Counted from the first letter of the stretch, positions 37,470 through 46,823 are shown. The stretch is 64,000 nucleotides of DNA from Spirochaetales bacterium (GCA_028722305.1 JAQYHB010000011.1:57482-121481), one strand, 5' to 3'. Made by a program: numbers and translations. The notes: a model not told the origin generated them from the letters alone.

Positions 37470-38801
37470 TCAGCGGACCATGCAGGGCATCTTCGAATCG
37501 AACTTCCAGTCAGGAATGAAGTACTGCATGCTGATCGCGTCGTTGCGGTCCCAGTAGGAAAGCTTGTTGTACAGCCCGTTGGCCTTTCTGACGCGGTCCT
37601 TGTCGACCTCGATGCCAAGGCCCGGAGCGTCGCCCACGTGGACCTTGCCACCAACGATCTTCGGCGGGTTGATGGTCAGCTCGTCGTGGCCTTCCTGCCA
37701 GATCCAATGGGTGTCAAGCGGAGTGATGTCTCCCTTTGCCGCGGCAGCACACTGCACGTACTGGGCAAGGGTGATGTCAAAGTGGTTGTTGGAGTGGGAA
37801 CCCCAGGTAAGGCCCCAGTCTGCCAGAATCTGCGAGCAGCGGATCGAGCCGGCCATGCCCCAGAAATGGGGGTCGGCAAGGACGATGTCGACGCTTTTCT
37901 CGATGATGGCATGCTTCAGCTGTCTCCAGTCGGTGGCAATCATGTTGGTCGCCGTCGGCTTGCCGGTCGCTTCCTTGAACTCCGCCATCGTCTCTCTGCC
38001 GGAGTATCCGCTTTCCGTGCCACAGGGATCCTCGGCATAAGTCAGCGAAGAACCCTTGCAAAGCCTGATGGCATCCTTCAGTTTCCATGCGCCGTTCGGG
38101 TCGATATTGATACGTGCCTTGGGGAAATGCCTGGCGACCTCCTCGATCGCCTCCATCTCCTCTTCTCCTCGCAACACGCCACCCTTCAGCTTGAAGTTCT
38201 CAAATCCGTAGACCTCGGTCAGAGCCTGGGCCTCCTCGACAATCGAGGCGGATGTCATGTGGGGATTGCGCCGGATCTTGTACCACGGGTTGGAAGAAGA
38301 AGACTCGTCGATATAGGGCAGGTCGGTCTTCTTCCTGTCCTGGATGTAGAACAGGTATCCGAGAATCGTCACGTCAGAACGCTGTCTTCCGTCTCCCAGC
38401 AGGTCGCAGACCGGACAGTTCAGAAATTTGCCCATCAAGTCCAGCAGGGCCGCTTCGATGGCCGTCTCTCCATGGACGATGTCCTTCAGCTTGGAAAGGT
38501 CAAGATTCTGCAGGCTCTCGGCATTGGCAGTCTTGTTGTGGACGCCGGCAAGGTTGCCGATAATCTGGCGGTACTCGCCAATCGGCCTTCCAACCACGAA
38601 GGGAATGGCAGCCTCAAGACTCTGCTTGATGGCGACACCACCGTGGACCTCGCCCCACCCTTCATTGCCGGAATTATCCTGCAGGTACACCAGGTTGCGG
38701 GTGTAGAACGGGGCATGGGCACCGGAAAGGGATAGCAACAGCGAATCATAACCCGCAACGGGAATGACCTTCATTTCAGTGACGATTGGAGTTTTCATCA
38801 T
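37470..38801 (-). CDS. gudD: Glucarate dehydratase family (enolase superfamily), copy 1
   Basis: 443 residues. Enolase-superfamily barrel with the glucarate-dehydratase set: KxK at residues 204-206 (FKLKGG), metal ligands in IDPNGAW (Asp234) and AEDPCG, Asn in TATNMIATDW, and the catalytic His in [11 protein letters not shown] near residue 338. It dehydrates glucarate or idarate to 5-keto-4-deoxyglucarate. ATGA overlap with the LarA-like gene shows translational coupling. A second copy lies at 43275-44603 in the same transcription direction. Related GudX-type paralogues can be inactive, but here all motif residues I can check are kept. Confidence 0.9.
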   Translation of the reverse strand: MMKTPIVTEMKVIPVAGYDSLLLSLSGAHAPFYTRNLVYLQDNSGNEGWGEVHGGVAIKQSLEAAIPFVVGRPIGEYRQIIGNLAGVHNKTANAESLQNLDLSKLKDIVHGETAIEAALLDLMGKFLNCPVCDLLGDGRQRSDVTILGYLFYIQDRKKTDLPYIDESSSSNPWYKIRRNPHMTSASIVEEAQALTEVYGFENFKLKGGVLRGEEEMEAIEEVARHFPKARINIDPNGAWKLKDAIRLCKGSSLTYAEDPCGTESGYSGRETMAEFKEATGKPTATNMIATDWRQLKHAIIEKSVDIVLADPHFWGMAGSIRCSQILADWGLTWGSHSNNHFDITLAQYVQCAAAAKGDITPLDTHWIWQEGHDELTINPPKIVGGKVHVGDAPGLGIEVDKDRVRKANGLYNKLSYWDRNDAISMQYFIPDWKFDSKMPCMVR

Positions 38802-40144
38802 ATACTCGTTTCCTTCTTAGCAACTAATGATTCTTTCCCAAACGATTCCAAATTTCCTTTTTCATCAAAGGCGAAATCCTGGAATGCGGAGACAAATGCA
38901 AGATCTCCATTCGCATCCACTTCTTCTTTCATCGCTTCGCTGACTTGGATGCAAGAAAGCTGAAGCGTGTTCGGAATACGGACAATCCTCGGCTTTGTAC
39001 GATCAATTCCCGTGCAGGTACGCAAGCAGGCAAGGACCGCCTCTTCATCGTTTTTCATCACCATCGGCATCTTCGTTCCCTTGATTACGAGACTCGTCAT
39101 GCCGTTGATATAGGCGAACTCAGGACATGCCTTGTCGTATAGCCGCTTGGTCGTCACATCCGCAACCCCGACACCGATGCAGTTGCCGTGCGACTCGTCT
39201 GACAAATCAAGCACGGCAAGCCGTTGCGCATCAATTCCCCCATGGGCGTATGGGGTAACGAAGCGTCCTGTCACATTCGGGTCCATGCCGCTGCCGGAAA
39301 AGTTCTTTCCCATCGAATCGACGATCAAAATATCACAGGAAGGCAACAGAATCCTCGGCATTCTTGAGCGTGCAAACTCGAGCAACTTGGGTTCTTCGTC
39401 GGGAATCTCCTTTGGAGTCAAGGCTCGGATCATACAGGTCTGGTCGTAGGCGTTCTCCACTAAGGCGATCCCCATCAGTATCGGAGCTTTCTCGAGAATC
39501 ACCCTCCCAAACGCCTCAATGTTCTTCGTCATGCGTCCGAACCCGTCATTATGGCAGATTTCCGCACCATGCTGCTTACCGAGTCCTATTGCCATCATTT
39601 TCATCAGTCCGCTCTCGTACGGCCCACGAAAACAGGTATGGGGCTTGACCCGGTTCAGAACGACAATATGGTCGGCTGACGCCGCATTACGGTCAATGCA
39701 GACAGCTTTTCCATCAGAAGTAGTACCGATTTGGACGGTAGCCATGTCACTTTTGATTGGGCAACCCATCGTCTCCTCGGAGATTCCATAACTCCCAATC
39801 ATCTGTCTCTGTCCCTCGGCAGTCGCACCGCCGTGGGATCCCATTGACGGAATGACAAATGGCTTCGCCCCCATATGCTTCAGTTCATCAACCAACGTTT
39901 TGACAATCAGCGAAAGATTGCGCACCTGCCGAGAACCGGCAGTAATCGCAACCGTCTCTCCCCGTTTGACCAATGCAAGCTGCCTCTGGATTTCCTTCCG
40001 AGACAACTGCACAAGCAATTCCCCTTTCACATCATCAATCTTCTGACTGTCGAATGTCTGGTGGACGTATGCCATCTTCGGCAACGTGTTCGCATGGACC
40101 AGACGAGAAATGAAGGCATAGGAATCAGCATCAAAAGCAAACAT
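38798..40144 (-). CDS. LarA-like (lactate racemase family) nickel-pincer-type isomerase
   Basis: 448 residues. The family pattern is clear: TAGSRQVRNL, IPSMGSHGGATAEGQ (His104), LNRVKPHTCF (His169), then ESGLMKMMAIGLGKQHGAE with the Lys region near 182-190. These correspond in order to the histidine and lysine positions of LarA, the lactate racemase that uses a nickel-pincer nucleotide. LarA homologues are known to act on several 2-hydroxy acids, including gluconate. Its place between the TctA permease and a coupled gudD suggests C2 epimerisation of an aldaric or aldonic acid; that is inference. Cofactor genes larB/C/E are not in the window. Ribosome site GAGGTG. A terminator lies directly upstream. 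Confidence 0.8.
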   Translation of the reverse strand: MFAFDADSYAFISRLVHANTLPKMAYVHQTFDSQKIDDVKGELLVQLSRKEIQRQLALVKRGETVAITAGSRQVRNLSLIVKTLVDELKHMGAKPFVIPSMGSHGGATAEGQRQMIGSYGISEETMGCPIKSDMATVQIGTTSDGKAVCIDRNAASADHIVVLNRVKPHTCFRGPYESGLMKMMAIGLGKQHGAEICHNDGFGRMTKNIEAFGRVILEKAPILMGIALVENAYDQTCMIRALTPKEIPDEEPKLLEFARSRMPRILLPSCDILIVDSMGKNFSGSGMDPNVTGRFVTPYAHGGIDAQRLAVLDLSDESHGNCIGVGVADVTTKRLYDKACPEFAYINGMTSLVIKGTKMPMVMKNDEEAVLACLRTCTGIDRTKPRIVRIPNTLQLSCIQVSEAMKEEVDANGDLAFVSAFQDFAFDEKGNLESFGKESLVAKKETSI

Positions 40145-40155
40145 ACAGACACCTC

Positions 40156-40184
40156 AAAAATTGTCTGGGGCGAGCCCCAGACAA
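40156..40184 (-). terminator. Terminator between tctA and the LarA-like gene
   Basis: Minus strand: 10-11 bp perfect stem TTGTCTGGGG / CCCCAGACAA followed by five Ts, ending just 11 bases before the next start codon. There is no room for a separate promoter after it. Confidence 0.9.
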
Positions 40185-40193
40185 GATTAGGAA

Positions 40194-41672
40194 TTATTCA
40201 TGATTCACTTGTTTCGTACGCTTGGAATCCCAAACAGCGAATGCGATAGAAGCAAGAATCAACAACCACAACACATTCCCGATTGGGCGCTGGAAGAAAC
40301 AGAGAAGAGACCCCTGAGACCCTTGAATCGCCTCGATGAAATAGGCTTCAAGGTCACGTCCAAGAATGAAACCAATCAAGAAAGACGGAGCGGAAAGCCC
40401 CACTTTGCTGAACACGTAGCCAAGGAACCCAAAGAGCAACATGGTCCATACATCAAACATGTTTCCGTTGTTTGCAGAGTATGCTCCCACAACGCACATA
40501 AGAATAATGACGGGGTACAACCTTGCCTTCGGCAGGTTGATGATCTTGCTGATCCATTTGATCGGGTAGAACATCAGCACAAACATAAAAAGGTTTGCGA
40601 CGAGAAGGCCAAACAGAATCGCATGCCACAAATCAGGGTTCTGGGAGATGAAAAGAGGACCGACCGACACCCCCTGCAGCATGAAAGCCCCCACGAGAAC
40701 AGCGGTAGTTGAATCACCAGGGATACCCAACGAAAGCAAAGGAATCAACGCACCACCGGTAAGGCCATTGTTTGCGGCTTCACTGGCAATCAGTCCTTCA
40801 GCAACACCCGTACCAAGCTTTTCAGGGTGTTTGGAGAAATTCTTTGCTTGGGAGTAGCTGAGCAACGATGCAGCAGAGCCTCCGACACCAGGAAGGACAC
40901 CAACAAAAGTACCAATCAAGGCAGAGCGAACCAAGTTTATCCCCTGTCCTTTCAAACAGGAGAAATGGAACTTCTTTGATGCATCATCGGTGAACGCGTC
41001 TGTCTGGAAAGCATTCTCTTTCATCCCCATCTCCGCTTCCTGAAAAATCTGGGTCAGCGCAAACAGGCCGATAAGTACAGGCAACAGGGAGAAACCGCCG
41101 TACATGTACTCTTGCAGAGCAGGCGGAACCATGCGGAATTTGGAATTGAAGGAATAACAGTCCATCAGGGAAACAAGGACACCGAGGAATCCAGCGAAGA
41201 CTCCCTTGAGCATATCTCCCTTGCTCAATGCGGCAATCACGGTCAAGGCGAAAAGAATGACCAGGAATTTCTCGACGGCACCAAAATTGATGGCGACCTT
41301 TGCCAACGGTGGCGTGAAGAACAAAAGGCAACCAAGAGAAATCATGCCGCCGATGAAACTGGCAGTGATGCCAATCTTCAACGCCTTTTCGCCTTCGCCA
41401 CGACGCGCCATCGGATATCCGTCGAAACCAGTACAAATAGAAGAAGGCGTGCCGGGAATGTTGACGAGAATGGCGGGAATCAGGCCACCCGAAATACCGC
41501 CGACATACAAGCCCAGCAGCAAGAACAATGAGGTGTGGAGGTCGTACGCATAGGTAAGTGGAAGGAAAATGGCAATTGCCATCGTTGCCGTCATGCCAGG
41601 AAGCGCACCAAAGACGATGCCGACCGCAACACCGATGAAACTCATTATCAAATACGTGATGGAAAACGTCAT
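40194..41672 (-). CDS. tctA: Tripartite tricarboxylate transporter, large permease TctA
   Basis: 492 residues, about twelve membrane segments. Family signature GIVFGALPGMTATMAIAI at residues 18-35, a second VGVLPGVGGSAASLLSYSQAK and the GIPGDSTTAVLVGAF loop. It is the main permease of the TTT system, driven by proton or sodium. Ribosome site AAGGAG. The base composition is visibly lower in G+C than the flanking housekeeping genes, as in tctB and tctC. Confidence 0.93.
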   Translation of the reverse strand: MTFSITYLIMSFIGVAVGIVFGALPGMTATMAIAIFLPLTYAYDLHTSLFLLLGLYVGGISGGLIPAILVNIPGTPSSICTGFDGYPMARRGEGEKALKIGITASFIGGMISLGCLLFFTPPLAKVAINFGAVEKFLVILFALTVIAALSKGDMLKGVFAGFLGVLVSLMDCYSFNSKFRMVPPALQEYMYGGFSLLPVLIGLFALTQIFQEAEMGMKENAFQTDAFTDDASKKFHFSCLKGQGINLVRSALIGTFVGVLPGVGGSAASLLSYSQAKNFSKHPEKLGTGVAEGLIASEAANNGLTGGALIPLLSLGIPGDSTTAVLVGAFMLQGVSVGPLFISQNPDLWHAILFGLLVANLFMFVLMFYPIKWISKIINLPKARLYPVIILMCVVGAYSANNGNMFDVWTMLLFGFLGYVFSKVGLSAPSFLIGFILGRDLEAYFIEAIQGSQGSLLCFFQRPIGNVLWLLILASIAFAVWDSKRTKQVNHE

Positions 41673-41686
41673 AGCACCCTACTCCT

Positions 41687-42127
41687 TTACGGAAGCGTGA
41701 TTTTGAAAATGTGCCCGAAAATGTACCAAATCAGGGTTGAGCTCACAATGGAAATTGCAAGAGAGACCAAAAGAGAACGAACCCCTTCATTTTTCAGGCC
41801 GCCACCTTGAGCAACCATGGCAAGCGTATCCACACCACAAAACAGGATATTGAACAAAAAGACAAAAAGGATGGAAGCAGGTAAAAAATGGATTGACCCC
41901 ATAGCAAAAGGATACAAGAAAAGCAGCAAAAAAGTGCCAATCAATTTGATTTTATCCCAATTCTCGACCAGTATATGTGCCTTGAAATTGAGGAACGGGG
42001 TATGCTTTTTGGTACAGCGTACTGCTCGGCGAATCAGAATAGCGGCAAGCAAAACCACCAGCAGACTGATAACGGCTGGTGGAACAATCCAGTGCGCTTG
42101 GCCCCAAGAGAACGAGATTTTAAACAT
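41687..42127 (-). CDS. tctB: Tripartite tricarboxylate transporter, small permease TctB
   Basis: 146 residues with four membrane helices (VISLLVVLLAAILI, GTFLLLFLYPFA, ILFVFLFNILFCG and SLLVSLAISIVSSTLIWYIF). TctB proteins are poorly conserved, and the assignment rests on size, topology and position between tctC and tctA. ATG at 42127 has GGAG eight bases upstream; 14 bases separate its stop from tctA. Confidence 0.82.
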   Translation of the reverse strand: MFKISFSWGQAHWIVPPAVISLLVVLLAAILIRRAVRCTKKHTPFLNFKAHILVENWDKIKLIGTFLLLFLYPFAMGSIHFLPASILFVFLFNILFCGVDTLAMVAQGGGLKNEGVRSLLVSLAISIVSSTLIWYIFGHIFKITLP

Positions 42128-42193
42128 AGGGAAACTCCACAAACAGATAAGAGCCGCTACCCCAAGGGTAGCAGCCCTTTCGATACATACAAC

Positions 42194-43225
42194 TTATTTT
42201 GTCAGCTCATCCATGGATGGAGCGGACTTGATAAGCGGAGCGATAGCATCTCTCTTTGCGTAGATGAACTTCTTGGTGGTGGCGGAATCCATATAGTCAC
42301 CGGCACCGTAAGCCATCTTCTCAAGAGCAGCCCGCATCTCCTGGTTTGCGTTCACCTTCTTCATTGCAACGTCAAGTTCAGCAAGCAAGGCCGGATCCAG
42401 GTCTTTCGGTCCGTAGATCACGTACTCCTTGCAGAACCTCCACTCCTTTCCATCAAGGGTGATGCCAAGATCAGCATAACTTGGCGCATCAACACCCTCC
42501 AGGTTGTCCAGCAGGCCGACAACCTTCATGGCAATTTTCTTGTCGTCAGTCTTGGTATACTGGTTCACGCTGGTATAATCGGCGAAGATGATATCGGCGT
42601 TGCGGTCCCAAAGCAACTGGCTCTTTTTGTCGAAGGAACCACCAATAACGACATGCATTCGCTTGACAACATCGTCACCATAGGTATCCTTGACCCATTT
42701 CCAGTAGACAATATACGCAACGTGAGAAACACCACCGGCCTCACAAGCAATCTTCAGATTGGCATCGGGGTTATTCTTCAGATATTCAGCGGCTTCGACC
42801 AAGTTTCCATACGGTGCATCCTTGTAGGTAGCCCAACAGGAAACAGCATTGATGCCGCCTCGCGGTCCAACTGTCAGGTTTTCCAAAGCGAACTTCTCTG
42901 GCTGGGCACCGAACAGAACGGACAGATACGTCATATCATGGAACATCATCAACGTCGTACCATCGCCCTTTGCCGCGGCAAGTGTGTTAAATGCGGGGCC
43001 AGAACCGACCGCATCACACTTGATATTGGCGCCGAGCTCAGGGCCGAGATAACGGCAGACGGTTTCCGCAATCAAGTAAGAGTCACCACTCGTCGAGGTC
43101 GAACCGATGAGCATCCTCACGTTCTTTCCCTTAAAGGTTGCACCCGCCGCCTCTCCCTGACCATTCGCGAACAGGGAACCGGCAAGCAGGGAAACCAGTA
43201 ACGACAAAACTACCACCTTTTTCAT
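42194..43225 (-). CDS. tctC: Tripartite tricarboxylate transporter, solute-binding protein TctC
   Basis: 343 residues. Signal peptide MKKVVVLSLLVSLLAGSLFA then NGQGEAAG. The TTT receptor fold is seen in NVRMLIGSTSTSGDSYLIA, the conserved carboxylate-binding loops VGSGPAFNTLAAAKGDGTT and the IACEAGGVSHVA region. The TctC family is broad, and the ligand here is probably an aldaric acid because dehydratases lie on both sides. Ribosome site AGGAGG. Confidence 0.9.
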   Translation of the reverse strand: MKKVVVLSLLVSLLAGSLFANGQGEAAGATFKGKNVRMLIGSTSTSGDSYLIAETVCRYLGPELGANIKCDAVGSGPAFNTLAAAKGDGTTLMMFHDMTYLSVLFGAQPEKFALENLTVGPRGGINAVSCWATYKDAPYGNLVEAAEYLKNNPDANLKIACEAGGVSHVAYIVYWKWVKDTYGDDVVKRMHVVIGGSFDKKSQLLWDRNADIIFADYTSVNQYTKTDDKKIAMKVVGLLDNLEGVDAPSYADLGITLDGKEWRFCKEYVIYGPKDLDPALLAELDVAMKKVNANQEMRAALEKMAYGAGDYMDSATTKKFIYAKRDAIAPLIKSAPSMDELTK

Positions 43226-43274
43226 ACGTTATACCTCCTTATACCGGCGGTTTCCCGCCAGCATCTCTCCTTTG

Positions 43275-44603
43275 TCATCTGACCAGGCAGGGTCTCTTCG
43301 GATCAAATTTCCAGCCCGGAATCAGGAACTGCATCGCCATGGCGTCGTCACGGACACTCAGGTTGTTGTCCATGTAGAGCTTGTGCGCCTTCCTGATCGA
43401 TTCCATATCCGGCTCGATTCCTAGACCAGGCTTCTTCGGATCGACAGTCAAAAAGCCATCCTCGATCTGGTACGGATGCTTGGTCAGGTGCTCGATTCCC
43501 TCCTGCCAGATCCAATGGGTGTCGATGGCAGTCGGACTACCCGGAACCGCGGCACCCACCTGGGCGATCATGGCAAGCGAGATATCAAAGTGGTTGTTGG
43601 AGTGGGAACCCCAGGTAAGGCCGAACTCGTTGCAAAGCTGACCGACACGAACCGCTCCCTGCATCGTCCAGAAATGGCAGTCGGCGAGCGGGATGTCGAC
43701 GGACTGCAGCTCAAGGCAGTGTCCGAACTGCCGCCAGTCGGTATCGATCATGTTGGTGGCGGTCGGCATGCCGGTCCGGCGGCGGAACTCGCTCATGATC
43801 TCGCGGCCCGAGTATCCATGCTCGGCGCCACAGGGATCCTCGCAATAGGTCAGGATCCCATGCATGTCCTTGCACAGCTCGACCGCCTCGTCCAAACCCC
43901 ACCCTCCGTTCGGGTCAAGGGTCATGCGGGCATCGGGGAAAGCCGCCTTCAGGGCCCTGATGGATCGCATCTCCTCGCTCCCTTTCAGGACGCCACCCTT
44001 CAGCTTGAAGTCATGGAAGCCATACTTCTCGCGGGCGGCCTTGGCAAGCGCCACCACCGAATCGGGATCCATTGCCTTGTCGTGACGGATACGGTACCAC
44101 TGGCAGGGGGAATCTTCCTCAGTCAAATACGGAAGAGTGGTCTTGGTACGGTCACCGACAAAGAAGAGATAGCCAAGGCATTTGACCTTCTCCCTCTGCT
44201 GACCGTCGCCAAGCAACTGCGCCACCGGCATTTCCAGCCACTGGCCAAGCAGGTCAAGGAGCGGGGCCTCGATGGCGGTCAGGACATGGATGCCGGTCCT
44301 TTGGTCGAAGGTCTGGTTGCCCCGCTCGTCATCCTTGTCGCTTCCGAGCATCGCCTTCACCTTCTGCAAGGTCTGGCGGTAGTCGGAGATACGGGTGCCA
44401 AGCACTGCCTCTTTCACATCCTCCAGAGCCTTGGTGACCTTGCCGACACCCGGAACTTCCCCAAGGCCCTTGTTGCCCTGGCTATCGGTCAGGATAACGA
44501 TATTGCGGGTGAAATACGGAGCATGAGCACCGCTCAGATTCAGCAGCATCGAGTCGTGTCCGGCTACCGGATAGACCTCCATCTCAGTTACATAGGGAAC
44601 CAT
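43275..44603 (-). CDS. gudD: Glucarate dehydratase family (enolase superfamily), copy 2
   Basis: 442 residues. Same motif set as copy 1: FKLKGG (KxK), [23 protein letters not shown] and [11 protein letters not shown]. It differs through the N-terminal third, where it has an insertion around [14 protein letters not shown]. All catalytic residues that I can identify are present, so both copies may be active, perhaps on different epimers. First gene of the gudD2-tctCBA-larA-gudD1 unit; ribosome site GGGAGGAG and promoter upstream. Confidence 0.92.
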   Translation of the reverse strand: MVPYVTEMEVYPVAGHDSMLLNLSGAHAPYFTRNIVILTDSQGNKGLGEVPGVGKVTKALEDVKEAVLGTRISDYRQTLQKVKAMLGSDKDDERGNQTFDQRTGIHVLTAIEAPLLDLLGQWLEMPVAQLLGDGQQREKVKCLGYLFFVGDRTKTTLPYLTEEDSPCQWYRIRHDKAMDPDSVVALAKAAREKYGFHDFKLKGGVLKGSEEMRSIRALKAAFPDARMTLDPNGGWGLDEAVELCKDMHGILTYCEDPCGAEHGYSGREIMSEFRRRTGMPTATNMIDTDWRQFGHCLELQSVDIPLADCHFWTMQGAVRVGQLCNEFGLTWGSHSNNHFDISLAMIAQVGAAVPGSPTAIDTHWIWQEGIEHLTKHPYQIEDGFLTVDPKKPGLGIEPDMESIRKAHKLYMDNNLSVRDDAMAMQFLIPGWKFDPKRPCLVR

Positions 44604-44758
44604 ATCTCTCCTCCCAAGGCCAAAACAACCTCATGTAATCCATCCGCCCTTATCCTAACCGAGAAAACCTGAGAAATATAGTCTCCGACCCCTTAGGAAA
44701 GAGCGTATGCCGACACAACATCCTCACCGGACAAAAGCCAATACGGCCAACAATTGGA

Positions 44759-44776
44759 GAGAGTTGCATCACTCTC
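44759..44776 (-). promoter_or_regulatory. Operator-like palindrome at the gudD2 start point
   Basis: GAGAGT (44759-44764), six-base spacer, ACTCTC (44771-44776), covering the predicted transcription start. It may be bound by the IclR-type regulator at 50056; that is inference. Confidence 0.4.
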
Positions 44777-44778
44777 AC

Positions 44779-44808
44779 AGTATCTGTCCAGCAGTTTCCA
44801 ATTGTCAA
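44779..44808 (-). promoter_or_regulatory. Promoter of the gudD2-tctCBA-larA-gudD1 unit
   Basis: Minus strand: perfect TTGACA (44808-44803), 18-base spacer, GATACT (44784-44779). The leader to gudD2 is about 170 bases with no recognised riboswitch. Confidence 0.75.
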
Positions 44809-44884
44809 TCAAAATTATATTTTTCTAGAGATTTACAAGCTTTTTATAATGCTGTTTACATTTTGTTTGGATTCGATACAGAAT

Positions 44885-45020
44885 TTTGTGAAATACCTAG
44901 TTTGGGAGTGCTTACGGAAGTTCTCCTGAATCTTGGAGAACAGAAAAAAGTGTTTTGAAAACCGTAATCGGGTTTTCTCATAGTCTGGGATATGGTCACG
45001 GATACCTCCGTGCCATTCCG
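44885..45020 (-). pseudogene. Decayed 3' end of an ISL3-type transposase
   Basis: Minus-strand translation gives pieces such as DYGFQNTFF in one frame and FSKIQENFRKHSQTR followed by FTKFC in another. They line up with AYGFRDTQYFF, YKIYENSRKPTQN and SHKIL at the end of the ISL3 transposase at 63608-64000. At DNA level both copies share ACAAAATTCTG and similar spacing. Frame breaks show it is dead. The other sequence between gudD2 and garD2 (45020-45213) is AT-mixed and holds nothing I can name. Confidence 0.7.
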
Positions 45021-45213
45021 CTCCACGTACAGATGTGGCTGGATGGTTACGCCGATGCCTGCCGCATGATACGGTCAACCAGAAGGACTGTTGCCTTTTC
45101 TTGTTTGATTGCTGCTTGCAACCGTGGGATTCCATGGTCTCTTTCACACTCGTATGGTTCTTGAGGTTCAACCACCTGTACAGAGATGATTCAGGCACAG
45201 ACACATGCGAACC

Positions 45214-46722
45214 TTATTCGAGCGGAGCAGGGTTCAGCAGGCAGATATAGTTGGAGAGACCAAGTTGTTCCACCTTTGGCTTTGCACCGCTGGCGACATC
45301 AAGGATCAGGTTGAAAAGCTCTTCACCCACCTCTTGGATTGTCTTCTCTCCCGTCTCGACATAGCCTGCGTCAATATCAATCAGGTCAGGCCACATCTCC
45401 TTCAGCTCGTGTCTGGTAGAGACTTTGATCACAGGGGCCTCGGCCAAACCGTAGGGAGTGCCACGTCCCGTCATGAAGACTTCGAGAGCCATACCGCTGG
45501 CAAGCTGGCTGGGACCGCAGATCACATCGTTGGCGCTGGTTGCTGCAAACATCAAGCCACCCTTGGTGGCACGCTCTCCGCTTGCAAGCACATCGACAAT
45601 CGGAGCACTACCGCTCTTGGCAATCGACCCCATCGCCTTCTCCACGATATTGGAAAGTCCTCCAGCCTTGTTTCCCGGAGTCGGGTTTCCGTCCCGGTCC
45701 ATTCCACCACTGGCAAGGTATTTGTCGTACCAATCAAGCTCATGAACCAGTTTCCTGAAGGTCGCTTCATCGACACAACGGGCGGCAAGCTTGTCCGCTC
45801 CATCCCGGACCTCGGTCACCTCGCTGAACATCGACCCCGCCCCTTCGCTGACCAGAAGGTCGCTGGCGTATCCCGCAGCCGGGTTGGCGGCAATCCCGCT
45901 AAACGCGTCGCTGCCACCGCATTGGAAACCAACAAGGAGTCTGGACAGGGGAAGTTCTTCCCTTCTCCGCGACTCAAGGATGGCAAGTTTCCTCTCCGCC
46001 ATCTCCATCATCGCCTCAAGCATGCCGGCAAACCCATGCTGCTTCTGCAGGACGATCACGTTCTCCGGGTTGTTCTCGCTCTCCGAGAGCAGCAAATCGG
46101 GTCTGAGGTGCTCGCAACCGAGACTGACGACGAACAGCTGGCCACCGAAGTTCGGGTTGCGCATCAGGTTCCTGATCGTCCGTACAGGTATCTCGCTACC
46201 CGGGGCATTGACGTCGATGCCACAACCATAGACGTGGTCCAACGCCACGATATCGTCCACGTGCGGATACTTCGGAAGCAGTTCCTCCTTCATTTTCCGC
46301 ACCGCAGCGTCCACCACACCTTGACAACACTGGACCGTGCTGGTGATGGCAAGGATGTTGCGGCTGCCTGCCCAGCGCTGGCCCAAAACAGGAAAGCCTC
46401 GCCATGTTGTCCGCTTGGGATGAGGCAGCCGGGTATTGATATTGGTACCCCAGACGAGGCTGGACAAGTCCGGCGACGGAGCGACGACCATCTTATGCTC
46501 GTTGACCCACTCCCCCTTGCGTATCGGCTGGGTCAGGAAACCAAGCACCACGCCGTAGCGGATGACAGGCGCTCCCTTTTCCATGTCGCGAAGGGCAATC
46601 TTATGAGCCTGGGGGATATCCTCAAGCAGTGTGACACCCCCCTCGATCTTCTCACCTTTCCTCAAGTCGCGCAGAGCGATGACAACAGTATCCTTCTCGT
46701 TGATCTTTATTGTTGCAGACAT
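45214..46722 (-). CDS. Galactarate dehydratase family (UxaA/GarD), copy 2
   Basis: 502 residues. SAF-like N-terminal domain (DIPQAHKIALRDMEKG) and the GarD catalytic domain with VLGQRWAGSRNILAI, LDHVYGCGIDVN, FQCGGSDAFSGIAANPA and GRGTPYGLAEA. It probably dehydrates galactarate (or a close aldarate) to 5-keto-4-deoxyglucarate, feeding the aldolase-GarR-GarK steps encoded directly upstream. The start at 46722 fits the conserved N-terminus (SATIKINEKDTVVIA). No Shine-Dalgarno is present, and a TACAAT box ends seven bases before the ATG. Its unit is separated from garR by a strong terminator. Confidence 0.88.
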   Translation of the reverse strand: MSATIKINEKDTVVIALRDLRKGEKIEGGVTLLEDIPQAHKIALRDMEKGAPVIRYGVVLGFLTQPIRKGEWVNEHKMVVAPSPDLSSLVWGTNINTRLPHPKRTTWRGFPVLGQRWAGSRNILAITSTVQCCQGVVDAAVRKMKEELLPKYPHVDDIVALDHVYGCGIDVNAPGSEIPVRTIRNLMRNPNFGGQLFVVSLGCEHLRPDLLLSESENNPENVIVLQKQHGFAGMLEAMMEMAERKLAILESRRREELPLSRLLVGFQCGGSDAFSGIAANPAAGYASDLLVSEGAGSMFSEVTEVRDGADKLAARCVDEATFRKLVHELDWYDKYLASGGMDRDGNPTPGNKAGGLSNIVEKAMGSIAKSGSAPIVDVLASGERATKGGLMFAATSANDVICGPSQLASGMALEVFMTGRGTPYGLAEAPVIKVSTRHELKEMWPDLIDIDAGYVETGEKTIQEVGEELFNLILDVASGAKPKVEQLGLSNYICLLNPAPLE

Positions 46723-46729
46723 GGTACCC

Positions 46730-46735
46730 ATTGTA
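46730..46735 (-). promoter_or_regulatory. -10 box of garD2, leaderless geometry
   Basis: TACAAT on minus ends seven bases before the ATG. It lies in the only 44 bases between the garR terminator and garD2, so a promoter must be here if garD2 is not fed by read-through. An alternative -10 (TATACA, 46755-46750) is also present. Confidence 0.5.
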
Positions 46736-46766
46736 ACTGATGGAAAGAACGTTGTATATCGCGATG

Positions 46767-46798
46767 AAAAAACGCCCACCGGGAAAACCGATGGGCGT
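46767..46798 (-). terminator. Terminator of garR
   Basis: Minus strand: 11-bp stem (46798-46788 with 46782-46772) followed by five or six Ts, 25 bases after the garR stop. Confidence 0.93.
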
Positions 46799-46823
46799 GG
46801 AAGAATCAAGGGCTGAAAACCAG

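Noticed and set aside
44833..45204. A 123-codon minus-strand open frame as a gene
   Set aside because: No ribosome site, AT-rich composition and match to an ISL3 transposase in shifted frames. It is a relic.
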